Shown here: positions 8,579-16,311 of the stretch, piece after piece
How positions within the stretch are numbered: the first letter of the stretch is position 1
Layout of the letters: the number at the start of each line of letters is the position of its first letter
Source: Phycisphaerales bacterium UBA2402
GTDB lineage: Bacteria > Planctomycetota > Phycisphaerae > Phycisphaerales > UBA1924
Direction of reading: 5' to 3'
Assembly: GCA_002343715.1 (NCBI GenBank)
Contig: DDSA01000044.1
Coordinates: forward strand, 1,685 to 20,575
Length of the DNA: 18,891 nt
Notes under the pieces: generated by a model
What the model was told of the DNA's origin: nothing
Databases searched by the model: none
What the model saw: only the letters and a program-made list of their open reading frames with translations
Made by a program: the position numbers and the translations under genes

Positions 8579-9420
8579 GCTGAAAATCTCCTTGGGGTCC
8601 TATTTAGGTTGCGAACGCTGTACAAACCACGAATAAACCCGCAAGTTTCGAGATTTTGTCTTGGCAGCAGGTTTGATTTGTGGTAAACTGATTTCTGTAA
8701 AGAACGAGTCAAGGTGTGATAAACACCGTGTCTCAACGTCCTAGAATTGGCTGAAGGGCGTGTATTTTTTAGACTTTCGATGCGGTAAGAAGTCTTTTCA
8801 GCGGGGACGTATGCGCTTAGAAGTTAGCCATTCACTTATCTTCCTGATGAAACTGAATCTTCCATGAGCGTAGTGGTAATGGTGTGACTAAGTCAAAACT
8901 GACAGTTTAGAATTTATCTAAGTATGGAACATTCCAGTTTCGAAAACGTATGACAAATGAATTGCCTGCAGTCAGATGTTGTTCACACTTACCAAACATT
9001 ATGCTTACTGGCAGCGCCCCGAGCCCTGCTTGACTGTTGAAAAGTGTAGTGAGTTGAACATCAACGAAGTGGCGGAATGAAGAACATGTTACATCCAAGC
9101 CAGAAGTTGAGTGGAATCAACCACTCCCGCTGGGAGAGGAGTTGAACCAGATCACAAGAGCATTCGCCATGAACATACGAACAGCATGTATGAGCGATGG
9201 TTGATGCAAAATAATGAAACCGAACGTGGGATGGCTGCGTACTCCACCCTTCCACGTTCTTGTGGGGCGTCGATTGAAAAGTGGCCCTTGCCGCGGCAGC
9301 CGGCATCGGCGGAGTGACAGGAAGGTCCTGTAGGAACGGAACCCCGGATACTGCGAACTGCGGCAGTGGGATTCCGAATACCTACGGGAAGATGTTGCCA
9401 CGGCAGGCAAGGAAAGAGTT
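8579..9420. other. 842-base gene-free region with several inverted repeats upstream of a sigma factor gene
   Basis: The base composition is visibly richer in A and T than the flanking genes, especially at 8600-9120. Short open frames exist but lack ribosome binding sites and family resemblance. Toward the sigma gene the sequence becomes dense in potential hairpins: GAGTGG-N6-CCACTC (9109-9126), which overlaps CTCCC-gct-GGGAG (9124-9136); GAACGTGG-N22-CCACGTTC (9222-9259); the palindrome TGCCGCGGCA (9289-9298); ACAGGA-agg-TCCTGT (9317-9331); and ACTGC-g-GCAGT (9357-9367). The last is nested between GGAACCCC and GGGATTCC. This suggests a structured leader or small RNA, but no known RNA family was recognised. 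Confidence 0.45.
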
Positions 9421-10539
9421 ATGCGACAGATTCAGAGTAAGCGAGCCATTGGACCGATCGAGCAGGTGCGGCGTCGCGGCCACACCGGCGTCGGCACGGA
9501 GGCCGCAACCGAAACCACCGGCGGTGCTGGAGTCGCCGTCAAACCCAAGATCCGTCGGCGGTTGAGCGCCGAGGATGAGCGACTTCTCGCGCAGATCATG
9601 CAGTCCGAGCAGGACTTCATCGACAGCCCGGCCTTTTACGAGGATGAGGCGGCCAAGAAAATCTACGATGAAGCGCCTGAAATCCAGAAGCCGGACACCA
9701 CCTGGTACCACCCTGTCATGGACGACCTTTCGAGCGCTCGAAACCGCACGGTCAAGAGCGCCCAGCAGGTGATCCTGACCGGCGCGGAAGAGAAAGTCCT
9801 GTTTCACCAGTTCAACTACGCGCGGTACCGCATCTGGAAAATCCAGCAGGACGCGTGGGAGGCCCCCAGCCGTCAGCCGAACCCGGAGCAATCCGATGAG
9901 ATTCTCCGCTGGCATCGCGTGGCGGATCGGATCCGCGAGCAGATCGCGGAGACGAACCTCGCGCTGGTGCTGGCCATGGCCAAAAGAACCCGCATGAGCG
10001 AGGTGGACTTCGCCGACCTGGTCAGCGAGGGGAATATGGCCCTGCTCCGCGCGGTGGACAAGTTCGACGCGGGTCGCGGCTATAAGTTCAGTACCTATGC
10101 CTGCCGGGCCATTCTCAAAGCCTTCAGCCGACAGGGCATGAAACTCTCGAAATACCGCCAGCGTTTTCCCACGGATTTCGATCCCAAACTCGAGCGGAGC
10201 AACTTCCTCGAAGTCAAACGCGACGGGTTTGAAAAGGATGCCGCGGAAGAGGTCAAGCGCATCGTGCTCGAGAATCGCTGCGATCTCTCCGATGTGGAGC
10301 GCACCGTCATCGAGCACCGATTCGGACTCGAAAGCGGTGAACTCGAGAAGCCGATGACCCTGGAGCAGGTGGGCCAGATCATCGGTGTCACCAAAGAGCG
10401 TGTCCGGCAGATCCAGAACAAGGCGATGGAAAAAATCAAACTCCAACTCGAGGCGCATTTCCTCGGCAACAAGGAAGCCCTGGAAGCCCAGGAGGCCGCC
10501 TTGGAGGCGAAACTCGCCGAAACCGCAACAGCGAACTGA
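9421..10539 (+). CDS. RNA polymerase sigma-70 family factor, divergent
   Basis: The 372-residue protein directs core RNA polymerase to promoters. A basic, low-complexity N-terminus (1-48) precedes a helical block that includes LTGAEEKVLFHQFNYARYR (119-137, region 1.2/2.1-like). Region 2 is clear at ~176-240: AETNLALVLAMAK, then DLVSEGNMALLRAVDKFD, then GYKFSTYA. Region 4 is at ~283-342, with the helix-turn-helix TLEQVGQIIGVTKERVRQIQ. After FSTYA the usual WWIRQAI is CRAILKAFSRQ, and the region 3 motif RTIRIPVH is replaced by KLSKYRQRFP, so promoter preference probably differs from RpoD. The C-terminal tail is Ala/Glu rich. The ATG has AAGGAAAG at 9409-9416. The upstream leader is long and hairpin-rich. 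It is a single-gene unit ending at a strong terminator. Confidence 0.9.
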   Translation: MRQIQSKRAIGPIEQVRRRGHTGVGTEAATETTGGAGVAVKPKIRRRLSAEDERLLAQIMQSEQDFIDSPAFYEDEAAKKIYDEAPEIQKPDTTWYHPVMDDLSSARNRTVKSAQQVILTGAEEKVLFHQFNYARYRIWKIQQDAWEAPSRQPNPEQSDEILRWHRVADRIREQIAETNLALVLAMAKRTRMSEVDFADLVSEGNMALLRAVDKFDAGRGYKFSTYACRAILKAFSRQGMKLSKYRQRFPTDFDPKLERSNFLEVKRDGFEKDAAEEVKRIVLENRCDLSDVERTVIEHRFGLESGELEKPMTLEQVGQIIGVTKERVRQIQNKAMEKIKLQLEAHFLGNKEALEAQEAALEAKLAETATAN

Positions 10540-10564
10540 ACCCCGCCGCCGTGCAGCCATCCAG

Positions 10565-10593
10565 AAGCCCGGGCCATCGGCCCGGGCTTTTTT
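10565..10593 (+). terminator. Rho-independent terminator of the sigma-70 gene
   Basis: AAGCCCGGGCC (10565-10575), an ATC loop and GGCCCGGGCTT (10579-10589) form a perfect 11-base-pair stem that runs into six T (10588-10593). It lies 25 bases after the sigma factor stop codon. Confidence 0.95.
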
Positions 10594-10609
10594 ACGCGCG
10601 CCTCTCGGC

Positions 10610-10638
10610 TTGTTTGTACCTCGAGCGTTCACTACCAT
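10610..10638 (+). promoter_or_regulatory. Weak candidate promoter of the ECF sigma gene
   Basis: TTGTTT (10610-10615) and TACCAT (10633-10638) are 17 bases apart, with 3 of 6 and 4 of 6 consensus matches. They lie between the preceding terminator and the ATG at 10656. No ECF-type GGAAC -35 element was seen. Confidence 0.2.
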
Positions 10639-10740
10639 GACTCACCGGTGGAGTGATGCCCCCCCGAACCGGAATGGAAGGATACTGACATCGCCGCAGA
10701 TTGTCTGCTCCATCGTGTTGCCGCGGGCAATCAGGACGCC

Positions 10741-11262
10741 GTGCGTGAGTGTCTTTCACGGTTCGGCGGCCTGGTGTGGTCGCTCGCGCGCAGGTGTGGC
10801 CTGCCCGAATCGGAGTTGGAGGACGCGGTTCACGAGATTTTCACCGAACTCTGGCAGAACGGACACAAGTACGATCCGACTATTGCCTCAGAAGCAGCCT
10901 TTGTCGCGGTCATCGCTCGACGCCGGCTTATTGACCGACGCCGAAAAATCGGGCGAAAGCCGCTGACCTCTGAAATACAGGATTCAATCTCGGAACCGAC
11001 TCCGCGACCGGCGTCGGCAGATCGGGCCGTCATCGCAGAGGAAGCGGTCGCTGCTGCACGGGCACTCGCCACGCTCAGCGAATCCCAGCAGCGGGTGTTG
11101 CGTCTGAGCGTCTATGAAGGGTTGAGCCATGAGTTGATCAGCCGCGCCACAGGTCTTCCATTGGGCACGGTCAAAACGCACGCTCGCCGCGGCCTGATCC
11201 GATTACGTGAACTACTCCGCGAGGAGGGACAGGGCACCAGTGACGGGGAAGGCCGCCCGTGA
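10741..11262 (+). CDS. ECF-type RNA polymerase sigma factor (5' end probably disrupted)
   Basis: Region 2 (residues ~1-65) includes CLSRFGGLVWSLARRCG, then LEDAVHEIFTELWQN, then AFVAVIARRRLIDRRRK. Region 4 (~105-160) includes LSESQQRVLRLSVYEGLSH and the helix-turn-helix TGLPLGTVKTHARRGLIRLR. GTG 10741 is the first standard start in frame, but the in-frame codons before it read CLLHRVAAGNQDA, the usual first helix of planctomycete ECF factors. The true N-terminus is therefore further upstream. The likely ATG (10656-10658) is followed by a run of seven C (10659-10665); with six it would read MPPEPEWKDTDIAADC straight into this frame. An ATC at 10690, seven bases after GGAAGGA, is the other option. 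The next gene overlaps it by GTGA, as in sigma/anti-sigma pairs. Confidence 0.85.
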   Translation: MRECLSRFGGLVWSLARRCGLPESELEDAVHEIFTELWQNGHKYDPTIASEAAFVAVIARRRLIDRRRKIGRKPLTSEIQDSISEPTPRPASADRAVIAEEAVAAARALATLSESQQRVLRLSVYEGLSHELISRATGLPLGTVKTHARRGLIRLRELLREEGQGTSDGEGRP

Positions 11263-11510
11263 GAAACGACCTGTCCAGACTCGAGGAACTGCTGGCCGAT
11301 GCCGCTCTCGAAGGCCTCGGAGCGAACGAGGCCGCGGAACTTCACTCGCTGGGGGTGTCGGAGGACGCGCTCGGCGAAGAGGAGCTCGCGGCCGCCGCCG
11401 CGGCTCTCGCGTGGCTGAAAATCGAAGCGATGCCCCCACCCGTTGCGGCACGCTTGGAGGAGCACGGAGAGAAATGGGCCGCGGCACGCCGCGTTCAATC
11501 CACGAACTGA
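11259..11510 (+). CDS. Short anti-sigma-like protein lacking a membrane domain
   Basis: The 83-residue product has a GTG start that overlaps the ECF sigma stop as GTGA, implying translational coupling. It begins LSRLEELLADAALEGLGANE and continues through ELAAAAAALAWLKI to MPPPVAARLEEHGEKW. This order resembles the cytoplasmic sigma-binding part of zinc-less planctomycete anti-sigma factors. In those proteins a transmembrane helix and an extracytoplasmic domain usually follow this point. Here the frame stops 16 bases into the convergent DUF2235 gene, and no hydrophobic segment exists in any frame just downstream. There is no HxxxCxxC zinc motif. It may be a soluble mini anti-sigma or a truncated remnant. 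Assignment comes from position and sequence style, not from a recognised domain. Confidence 0.6.
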   Translation: MRNDLSRLEELLADAALEGLGANEAAELHSLGVSEDALGEEELAAAAAALAWLKIEAMPPPVAARLEEHGEKWAAARRVQSTN

Positions 11511-12622
11511 ACCTGTTTGCCGATGAGATTCTTCGGCTCATACGCGAGATCCGACGCGGCCCGACGGGTTTCCACACTGCGATGGACGAGCACGGCTCGT
11601 CCTTCGGGAAGGGTGCGTCTTTTCCACAGATTGGGCAATCGCCACTTCTTTCGCCCTGATTTGGAGTTGAACGCCCGTCGCGGGAAGAACTCGAGCGGCC
11701 ACCACATCGGCGTCAGCGATGTATGGAGCGTGCCGAACGGATCGGGACCACTTTCAGCCGAGCCGGCGAAGCACGCCGCCTTTCGTTCCGGATCAACGAG
11801 CAGGCCCGCGGCCTCCGACTCCCGGAACATCCACTCCAGAGGGACTTTGGCAAGCCCGCTGTCATCGGCGGGATAGCCGCCTCCGATATCACTGTGAACA
11901 CCAGCGAACCATACCTCCCGGCAATCCTGGTCCGATCCGCCGATGAGTTTGGATGGCGTGATCAGGTTGTGACGAAAAAAAGCACGGCGCTCGTCGATCG
12001 CCACCGCGTGCCGCACGATGCCGACGGATGGGTTGCTTGATGTGAACGGCAGCGTCAGGTAGTTCCAGAACCATCCCAGGCTTCCCACGGTGTCCCACAC
12101 ACCCATGAAATGAACCAGCGGTGCCCCCGCGCGGCTGACGCACTCCGGACGCGCGAAGAGTGTTCGGAATCTCCGTGCATCCCCGAAGAGCCGCTGTGCC
12201 TGGCCCGCACCATCGTCCCCGCTGTAGGCGGCCCATGCGTACGGCAACATATTTTCGCACTCAGGCCGCAGCAGTCCGAGCATGTGCGCCGCCCCCGCCA
12301 CCGCCCGCGCGGTAAAGGCGCCGCGGCTGAACCCGAAGATATACACCCCGTCACCGGGTTGGTATGTTCGGCTCAGGAACCCGTACGCCTCGCACCAGTT
12401 GTCGCGGAGCGTGTGTCCGATGGCACTGTCCAGCACCTTGCGGAGTTTGTTCCGGGGCGTGACCAAGTGCCGCGAATCAGAGATCGTGCCCACGCCCGGG
12501 TCGTAGTACACCGTCTGCCGTTCATCGCGCACGAGCGAGCGATAGAGCCTGAGCACGTTGGTCGCATCGCCTGTGAAATCGTTGTTGGTGCCGTCGCAGC
12601 AGATGACGATGTTTTTGGACAT
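11495..12622 (-). CDS. DUF2235 (Tle1-like) alpha/beta hydrolase
   Basis: The 375-residue protein starts with NIVICCDGTNND, the DUF2235 hallmark, and has the nucleophile elbow GFSRGAF (Ser99). VWDTVGS (Asp177) and GVHSDIGGGY (His243) complete a Ser-Asp-His triad. The family includes the type VI secretion phospholipase effectors Tle1 and many uncharacterised hydrolases. No signal peptide, VgrG, PAAR or immunity-like gene is nearby, so effector function is not supported here. The start ATG has GAGGAGGG seven bases upstream (minus strand, 12630-12637). It lies 57 bases after the large dockerin-protein gene on the same strand and may be its operon partner. Its 3' end overlaps the anti-sigma stub by 16 bases. 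The C-terminal basic part (from ~325) is not recognised. Confidence 0.85.
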   Translation of the reverse strand: MSKNIVICCDGTNNDFTGDATNVLRLYRSLVRDERQTVYYDPGVGTISDSRHLVTPRNKLRKVLDSAIGHTLRDNWCEAYGFLSRTYQPGDGVYIFGFSRGAFTARAVAGAAHMLGLLRPECENMLPYAWAAYSGDDGAGQAQRLFGDARRFRTLFARPECVSRAGAPLVHFMGVWDTVGSLGWFWNYLTLPFTSSNPSVGIVRHAVAIDERRAFFRHNLITPSKLIGGSDQDCREVWFAGVHSDIGGGYPADDSGLAKVPLEWMFRESEAAGLLVDPERKAACFAGSAESGPDPFGTLHTSLTPMWWPLEFFPRRAFNSKSGRKKWRLPNLWKRRTLPEGRAVLVHRSVETRRAASDLAYEPKNLIGKQVQFVD

Positions 12623-12679
12623 GCCCGCGCCCTCCTCGTGGAAGCGCCAGAATAGCCTCGCCGCGCCGCCGGCACCGCG

Positions 12680-15600
12680 CTATGTGCAGCCGCCCGCCTC
12701 CCACGCCACGAAGAACGTGTCCACATCGCCGCCGTCCACCCCCCCGTCGAAGTTCACATCCGCCGATGGGTCGCCCGCCTCCCACGACACGAAAAACGCG
12801 TCCACATCGCCGCCGTCCACGCCACCATCTCCGTTAAAGTCCGCCGGGCACCGGGGCGTCAGTGCGCCCACCAGGATCATCGAGTGCATGTCCACGTTCA
12901 CCGCCGCGTCATGCTGTAACACCGTGCCTTGAGGCAGGTGCGCCAGGCCCCTTGGCGCCGAGTTCACGCCCGGCGTCGTGACGCCCAGCGCTTCGCCACC
13001 AGCCGACGCGGCGAAGGGCGTCGCCAGCACCGACCCCGGTCCGATCGCCGGGGTCACGCCGGGAGGCAGCGTCGGGGGCGAGCCCAGCGAATCCGTGGCG
13101 TACGCCGCGATGATGTCGTGGAGTGTCGCGATTCCCCCACCGTCCATCGACAACAGCGAGTCCACGTACCAGAGGGTCGTCCGCCCCGGCTGGCTCGCGT
13201 CAAAGATCGAGCGCACCGTCGCCATCGCCTCGCCGTCCCGCGTGCTCGACACATGCGTCGCCGATGAACTCGCCGGAGCGCCCAGCATGTTGCCGAAGGT
13301 GAACGCCGGGGCCACGGGGATCAGCGTGCCCGTGTTGTCGGGCCGGGGCAGAGGCAGCGTCAGATCGGCCGTCCACAGACTGTTGCCGAACGGGACATAC
13401 GGCCTCCCGCCCGCGTCCACCGCGAGACCGTTGGCGTACGTCAGGATGGGGTCGCTGGCCAGGAGCGTGGTGATGCCCGTGGCCGGGTCGTACCGCGCCA
13501 GATACCCGCGGCTCACATAATAATCTGAACCCATCACCATCAGGGTCTGCGTCGCCGTGTCCCACGCGCCGCAGTTGAAGAACCAGTTCCCCAGGCCGCC
13601 CGCGATCAGTTGGGAAGAAATCGCGTTGCCCACATCCTGCGTGTCGAGCGTGTCGGGGTGGAATCGAATCGCTCCTTCACCGATGAGGTACATGTACCCA
13701 TCGGGATCGCGGCTGATGCTCCGCCACCGCTCCGATGGCGCGCTGATCCATTCCGTGGGCCCCGCATCGGACGCGAGCGAGTTGTACCATAATCCTGTTT
13801 GCGTGCCTACTCCTGTGGCGTAGGGTTCGCTCGGCGGAGGGGCCAGAATCGGGAGCAGACGCAGCGACTCTCGCAGCGCCTGACAGCCGCCCGCGTCCCC
13901 TTCCAGCGTGATCTGCGACTCACCCGCGCCCGGCGGTGCTGAGACATTGAGCCGGATCGTCACCGACTCGCTCACGCCGAGAACCCCGCTGAATTCCAAC
14001 CGGCGCGTACCGGAATCCCACGCGGCCCCCGTAGGAATCGGGTCCAACAGCGCGGGCGAACCGACCATCAGGCCGGCCGGGATCATCGCGCCCGCGCTGA
14101 TGGTCACCGGCCCATCCCCCGACGTGTTGGAGAGCGTCAGCGCGATGGTGAGGGGCACACCCGTCCGCACGATCTGCTTCATCATCCGGTGCCCGTCGGA
14201 AGCACGCCCCTCGACCGCGGCCCCGGCGGTGGCGGACGAAATGTTGGCGACCAGCACGGATGCCGAGAGCGGCCGTTGCAGATCGAACCCGGCGGGGATC
14301 GCGAAGCCCAGACGCCGGTTGCACCGATCGAAGACCGCCACTTGCTGGCCCCGGTTGAATGACCAGCGCCCCGCGTTCCATGGGAAGCACGAATGCATCC
14401 GCGTCACGATCGTGATGTCCACAGTCTGCCCGGGACCCAAGTCGCCCGAGATGCCAGCGCCCGAGGGAAAGAACGGCGTGACAACCAGCCCGCCGCCCGC
14501 CGCGGCGCTCTCCATGTCCGCGTAGTCGCCGGGACTCAGCCCACCGATGACGATGCCCGAGATCGTCTGCGCTCCCGTGTTCACAAGTCGGATGGCGTGC
14601 TCGACCGTATCCGTAGGCAGCAAGGGCGCTCTCGCCGGGGTGGAGACGATCGTCACCGTTACGGGGGCGGTGAAGATCGGGGTAACCGTGGTCGAGACCG
14701 ACCCGGTGCCCAGGACCTGGACGAAGTTGGAGGCCCGGATGCGGCTCACCGAGTTCACCTGCGGCGACGGGGCACCGCACGGCACCCGCCCCGTCCATGT
14801 CACCGTGCGCAGACCCGAGCCCGCGGGGAGCGATCCCAGATTCCACACCACGGCGTTCAGCCCATTGCGGAAGCCGGAGTTGCTGGCCCGAACGAACGTC
14901 AGCCAATCGGGCATCTGATTCTCGATCACGACGTTGGACGCCGTCGCGTTGCCCGTGTTCTGATAGGTCAGCGTATACGTCACCTCATCGGCTTCCATCG
15001 CCGCGATCGGGCCGGTGAGGTGAACGGACAAGATCGGCGCGGGGGGCGGGGGGCAAGGGTTCGTCGTGCACGACACGCCGGCCGTCCACGCCCCCGTGCA
15101 GGCGGCCTGCACCGACTGAGAGCAGACGCCGTTCACGCAGCACGCGCCGATCGGAGGGCCGCTGGACGCGAGACAATCCGCGAACTGTCCGCTCCACACC
15201 ACCGCGCCATCGTCAACGACTTCGACGGTCAGTTGGCTGGCGGAGACATCGACGATCCGCGCCGCAGTTTCTCCACGGCCATCATCCACAACACGCCTCG
15301 ATGTTCCGAAGTCCTCCGGACACAAGTCCACCAGAGTGTAATCGGCGTTCGTCGGATCGAGCGTCAGGTCGTGCTTGATCAAGGCGTGCGTGCCGGACTG
15401 TGACACGGTGAAACGCTCCCATCCGGGAGAGAGTGTGACCACCGCCCGTCCCGCGGGTACGGGTCGCATCAGGTCGTACACTCGCAGTTCGGGGGATGCG
15501 TTCGCCGAGCCGCACAAGGCGGTCGCCGTCACGATGAAAGCCAGACGCTGCGATGACACTCCGGTTGAGTAGGGCGTGGATTGCGCCAGACCGCCGTCGT

Positions 15601-16033
15601 ACCACTGGGCCATGCCGCCATTGAAAGGCACACCGCACGGCAGACAATCAGCATGCAGCAGCACCGGTACCGAGACCGGATAGGGCAGCCGAAACAATCG
15701 GATGGTGAGGCCTTGGCAGCCTCCCACGGACGTTCCGCCCGCCACGTACAGAAACTCGCGCGTGGGAGAGAGGAAATAGTTGTTCGCCTGACGAGCCTCG
15801 GCGGGCAGGGTGTATGTCGGGTCGGAGGTGTCCGCCCCCCCCACCACGCCATTTCCGTTGCGATCGACGACAATCGTTGAGCCGCCGCCGTACAGCAGAC
15901 CTGTGGTGCCGTTGGAGTGCAACCATCGGTTGTCTGGTGATTGAAAAAGTCCGGGCAGACTCTGGCCCGCGGCAAGTCCCGCGGCGAGCAGAACAAGCAG
16001 CAGGACAACGCCACGTATCATGTTGTGCAACAC
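12680..16033 (-). CDS. Large secreted protein with Cys-rich motif, DUF11-type repeats and GC-type dockerin tail
   Basis: GTG 16031-16033 is preferred as start because GAGGAGGC lies 8 bases upstream, giving 1117 residues beginning LHNMIRGVVLLLVLLAAGLA, a normal signal peptide. An in-frame ATG at 16094-16096 has no ribosome binding site and would add 21 charged residues. After a first region with a calcium-loop-like DRNGNGVVGG comes a Cys motif at ~297-327 (GACCVNGVC...CTGAW...SC...C). DUF11/CARDB-like adhesion repeats follow from ~335 (EVTYTLTYQNTGNATASNVV and a second related block). Next is a sensor-like region with propeller-type strands, such as YLARYDPATGITTLLASDP. The final 56 residues are a dockerin-like tail with two NGDGGVDGGDV-type repeats, ending GGCT. 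It is probably exported and surface-associated; its function is unknown. The DUF2235 gene follows on the same strand. Confidence 0.8.
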   Translation of the reverse strand: MLHNMIRGVVLLLVLLAAGLAAGQSLPGLFQSPDNRWLHSNGTTGLLYGGGSTIVVDRNGNGVVGGADTSDPTYTLPAEARQANNYFLSPTREFLYVAGGTSVGGCQGLTIRLFRLPYPVSVPVLLHADCLPCGVPFNGGMAQWYDGGLAQSTPYSTGVSSQRLAFIVTATALCGSANASPELRVYDLMRPVPAGRAVVTLSPGWERFTVSQSGTHALIKHDLTLDPTNADYTLVDLCPEDFGTSRRVVDDGRGETAARIVDVSASQLTVEVVDDGAVVWSGQFADCLASSGPPIGACCVNGVCSQSVQAACTGAWTAGVSCTTNPCPPPPAPILSVHLTGPIAAMEADEVTYTLTYQNTGNATASNVVIENQMPDWLTFVRASNSGFRNGLNAVVWNLGSLPAGSGLRTVTWTGRVPCGAPSPQVNSVSRIRASNFVQVLGTGSVSTTVTPIFTAPVTVTIVSTPARAPLLPTDTVEHAIRLVNTGAQTISGIVIGGLSPGDYADMESAAAGGGLVVTPFFPSGAGISGDLGPGQTVDITIVTRMHSCFPWNAGRWSFNRGQQVAVFDRCNRRLGFAIPAGFDLQRPLSASVLVANISSATAGAAVEGRASDGHRMMKQIVRTGVPLTIALTLSNTSGDGPVTISAGAMIPAGLMVGSPALLDPIPTGAAWDSGTRRLEFSGVLGVSESVTIRLNVSAPPGAGESQITLEGDAGGCQALRESLRLLPILAPPPSEPYATGVGTQTGLWYNSLASDAGPTEWISAPSERWRSISRDPDGYMYLIGEGAIRFHPDTLDTQDVGNAISSQLIAGGLGNWFFNCGAWDTATQTLMVMGSDYYVSRGYLARYDPATGITTLLASDPILTYANGLAVDAGGRPYVPFGNSLWTADLTLPLPRPDNTGTLIPVAPAFTFGNMLGAPASSSATHVSSTRDGEAMATVRSIFDASQPGRTTLWYVDSLLSMDGGGIATLHDIIAAYATDSLGSPPTLPPGVTPAIGPGSVLATPFAASAGGEALGVTTPGVNSAPRGLAHLPQGTVLQHDAAVNVDMHSMILVGALTPRCPADFNGDGGVDGGDVDAFFVSWEAGDPSADVNFDGGVDGGDVDTFFVAWEAGGCT
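12691..12843 (-). repeat. Two imperfect 81-base-period repeats encoding the dockerin halves
   Basis: Two copies beginning CGCCCGCCTCCCACG (plus-strand reading), at 12691 and 12772, share most bases over about 72 positions. They encode the two calcium-loop segments DFNGDGGVDGGDV and VNFDGGVDGGDV. The similarity at DNA level implies recent internal duplication or gene conversion within the domain. Confidence 0.7.
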
Positions 16034-16284
16034 TGTCTTCGCCTCCTCGAGCCGCCGCGAGATCTCGGGGCTTCGCCTTACCGCGATTTTTTTCATCCAT
16101 GACCGCCAGAAATTCCGTGAGTTATTGAATTGTTGAAACCAAATACCTTCTTTTTTCCTAACCGAAGTGCGCCGAGCGAAAAACTCCTACATAACCGACT
16201 GCCAAATAGGCATCCGTGCGAAACGACAAACACCGTTGTCATTGAACGAACCCTGTTTGATTCGTGACGCGCCGCTGTTCGCTC

Positions 16285-16299
16285 TGGCACCGAACTTGC
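16285..16299 (+). promoter_or_regulatory. Candidate sigma-54 (-24/-12) promoter
   Basis: TGGCAC (16285-16290), five bases, then TTGC (16296-16299) match all ten core positions of the RpoN consensus TGGCAC-N5-TTGC; the preceding base is the preferred pyrimidine. Transcription would start near 16310, just ahead of the receiver-like protein. No enhancer-binding activator site was identified. Confidence 0.6.
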
Positions 16300-16311
16300 C
16301 GTAGCGATCGT

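Noticed and set aside
8579..9420. tRNA, tmRNA, RNase P or SRP RNA in the gene-free region
   Set aside because: No T-loop GGTTCGAATCC, no GAGGAAAGTCC-type RNase P core and no SRP GGAAGGAAGCAGCC-like core could be matched.
9382..10638. 418-codon open frame on the minus strand opposite the sigma factor
   Set aside because: It mirrors the codon periodicity of the real sigma-70 gene, runs over its terminator, and has no domain or ribosome binding site.
12691..12843. Short tandem array considered as a CRISPR or mobile repeat
   Set aside because: Only two units, in frame with a 27-residue protein repeat; they are the two halves of a dockerin-like domain.
13920..14906. 328-codon minus-strand frame in a second reading frame of the giant gene
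   Set aside because: Low-complexity Arg/Gly/Asp translation, no start signal, overlapped fully by the better-supported frame.
14393..15403. 336-codon plus-strand frame within the giant dockerin-protein gene
   Set aside because: Arg/His/Gly-rich translation typical of antisense GC-rich coding DNA; the opposite strand has clear DUF11 and dockerin sequence.
16034..16096. Upstream ATG start for the giant secreted protein
   Set aside because: No ribosome binding site, and it would add 21 charged residues before a normal signal peptide; GTG 16031-16033 has GAGGAGGC at good spacing.
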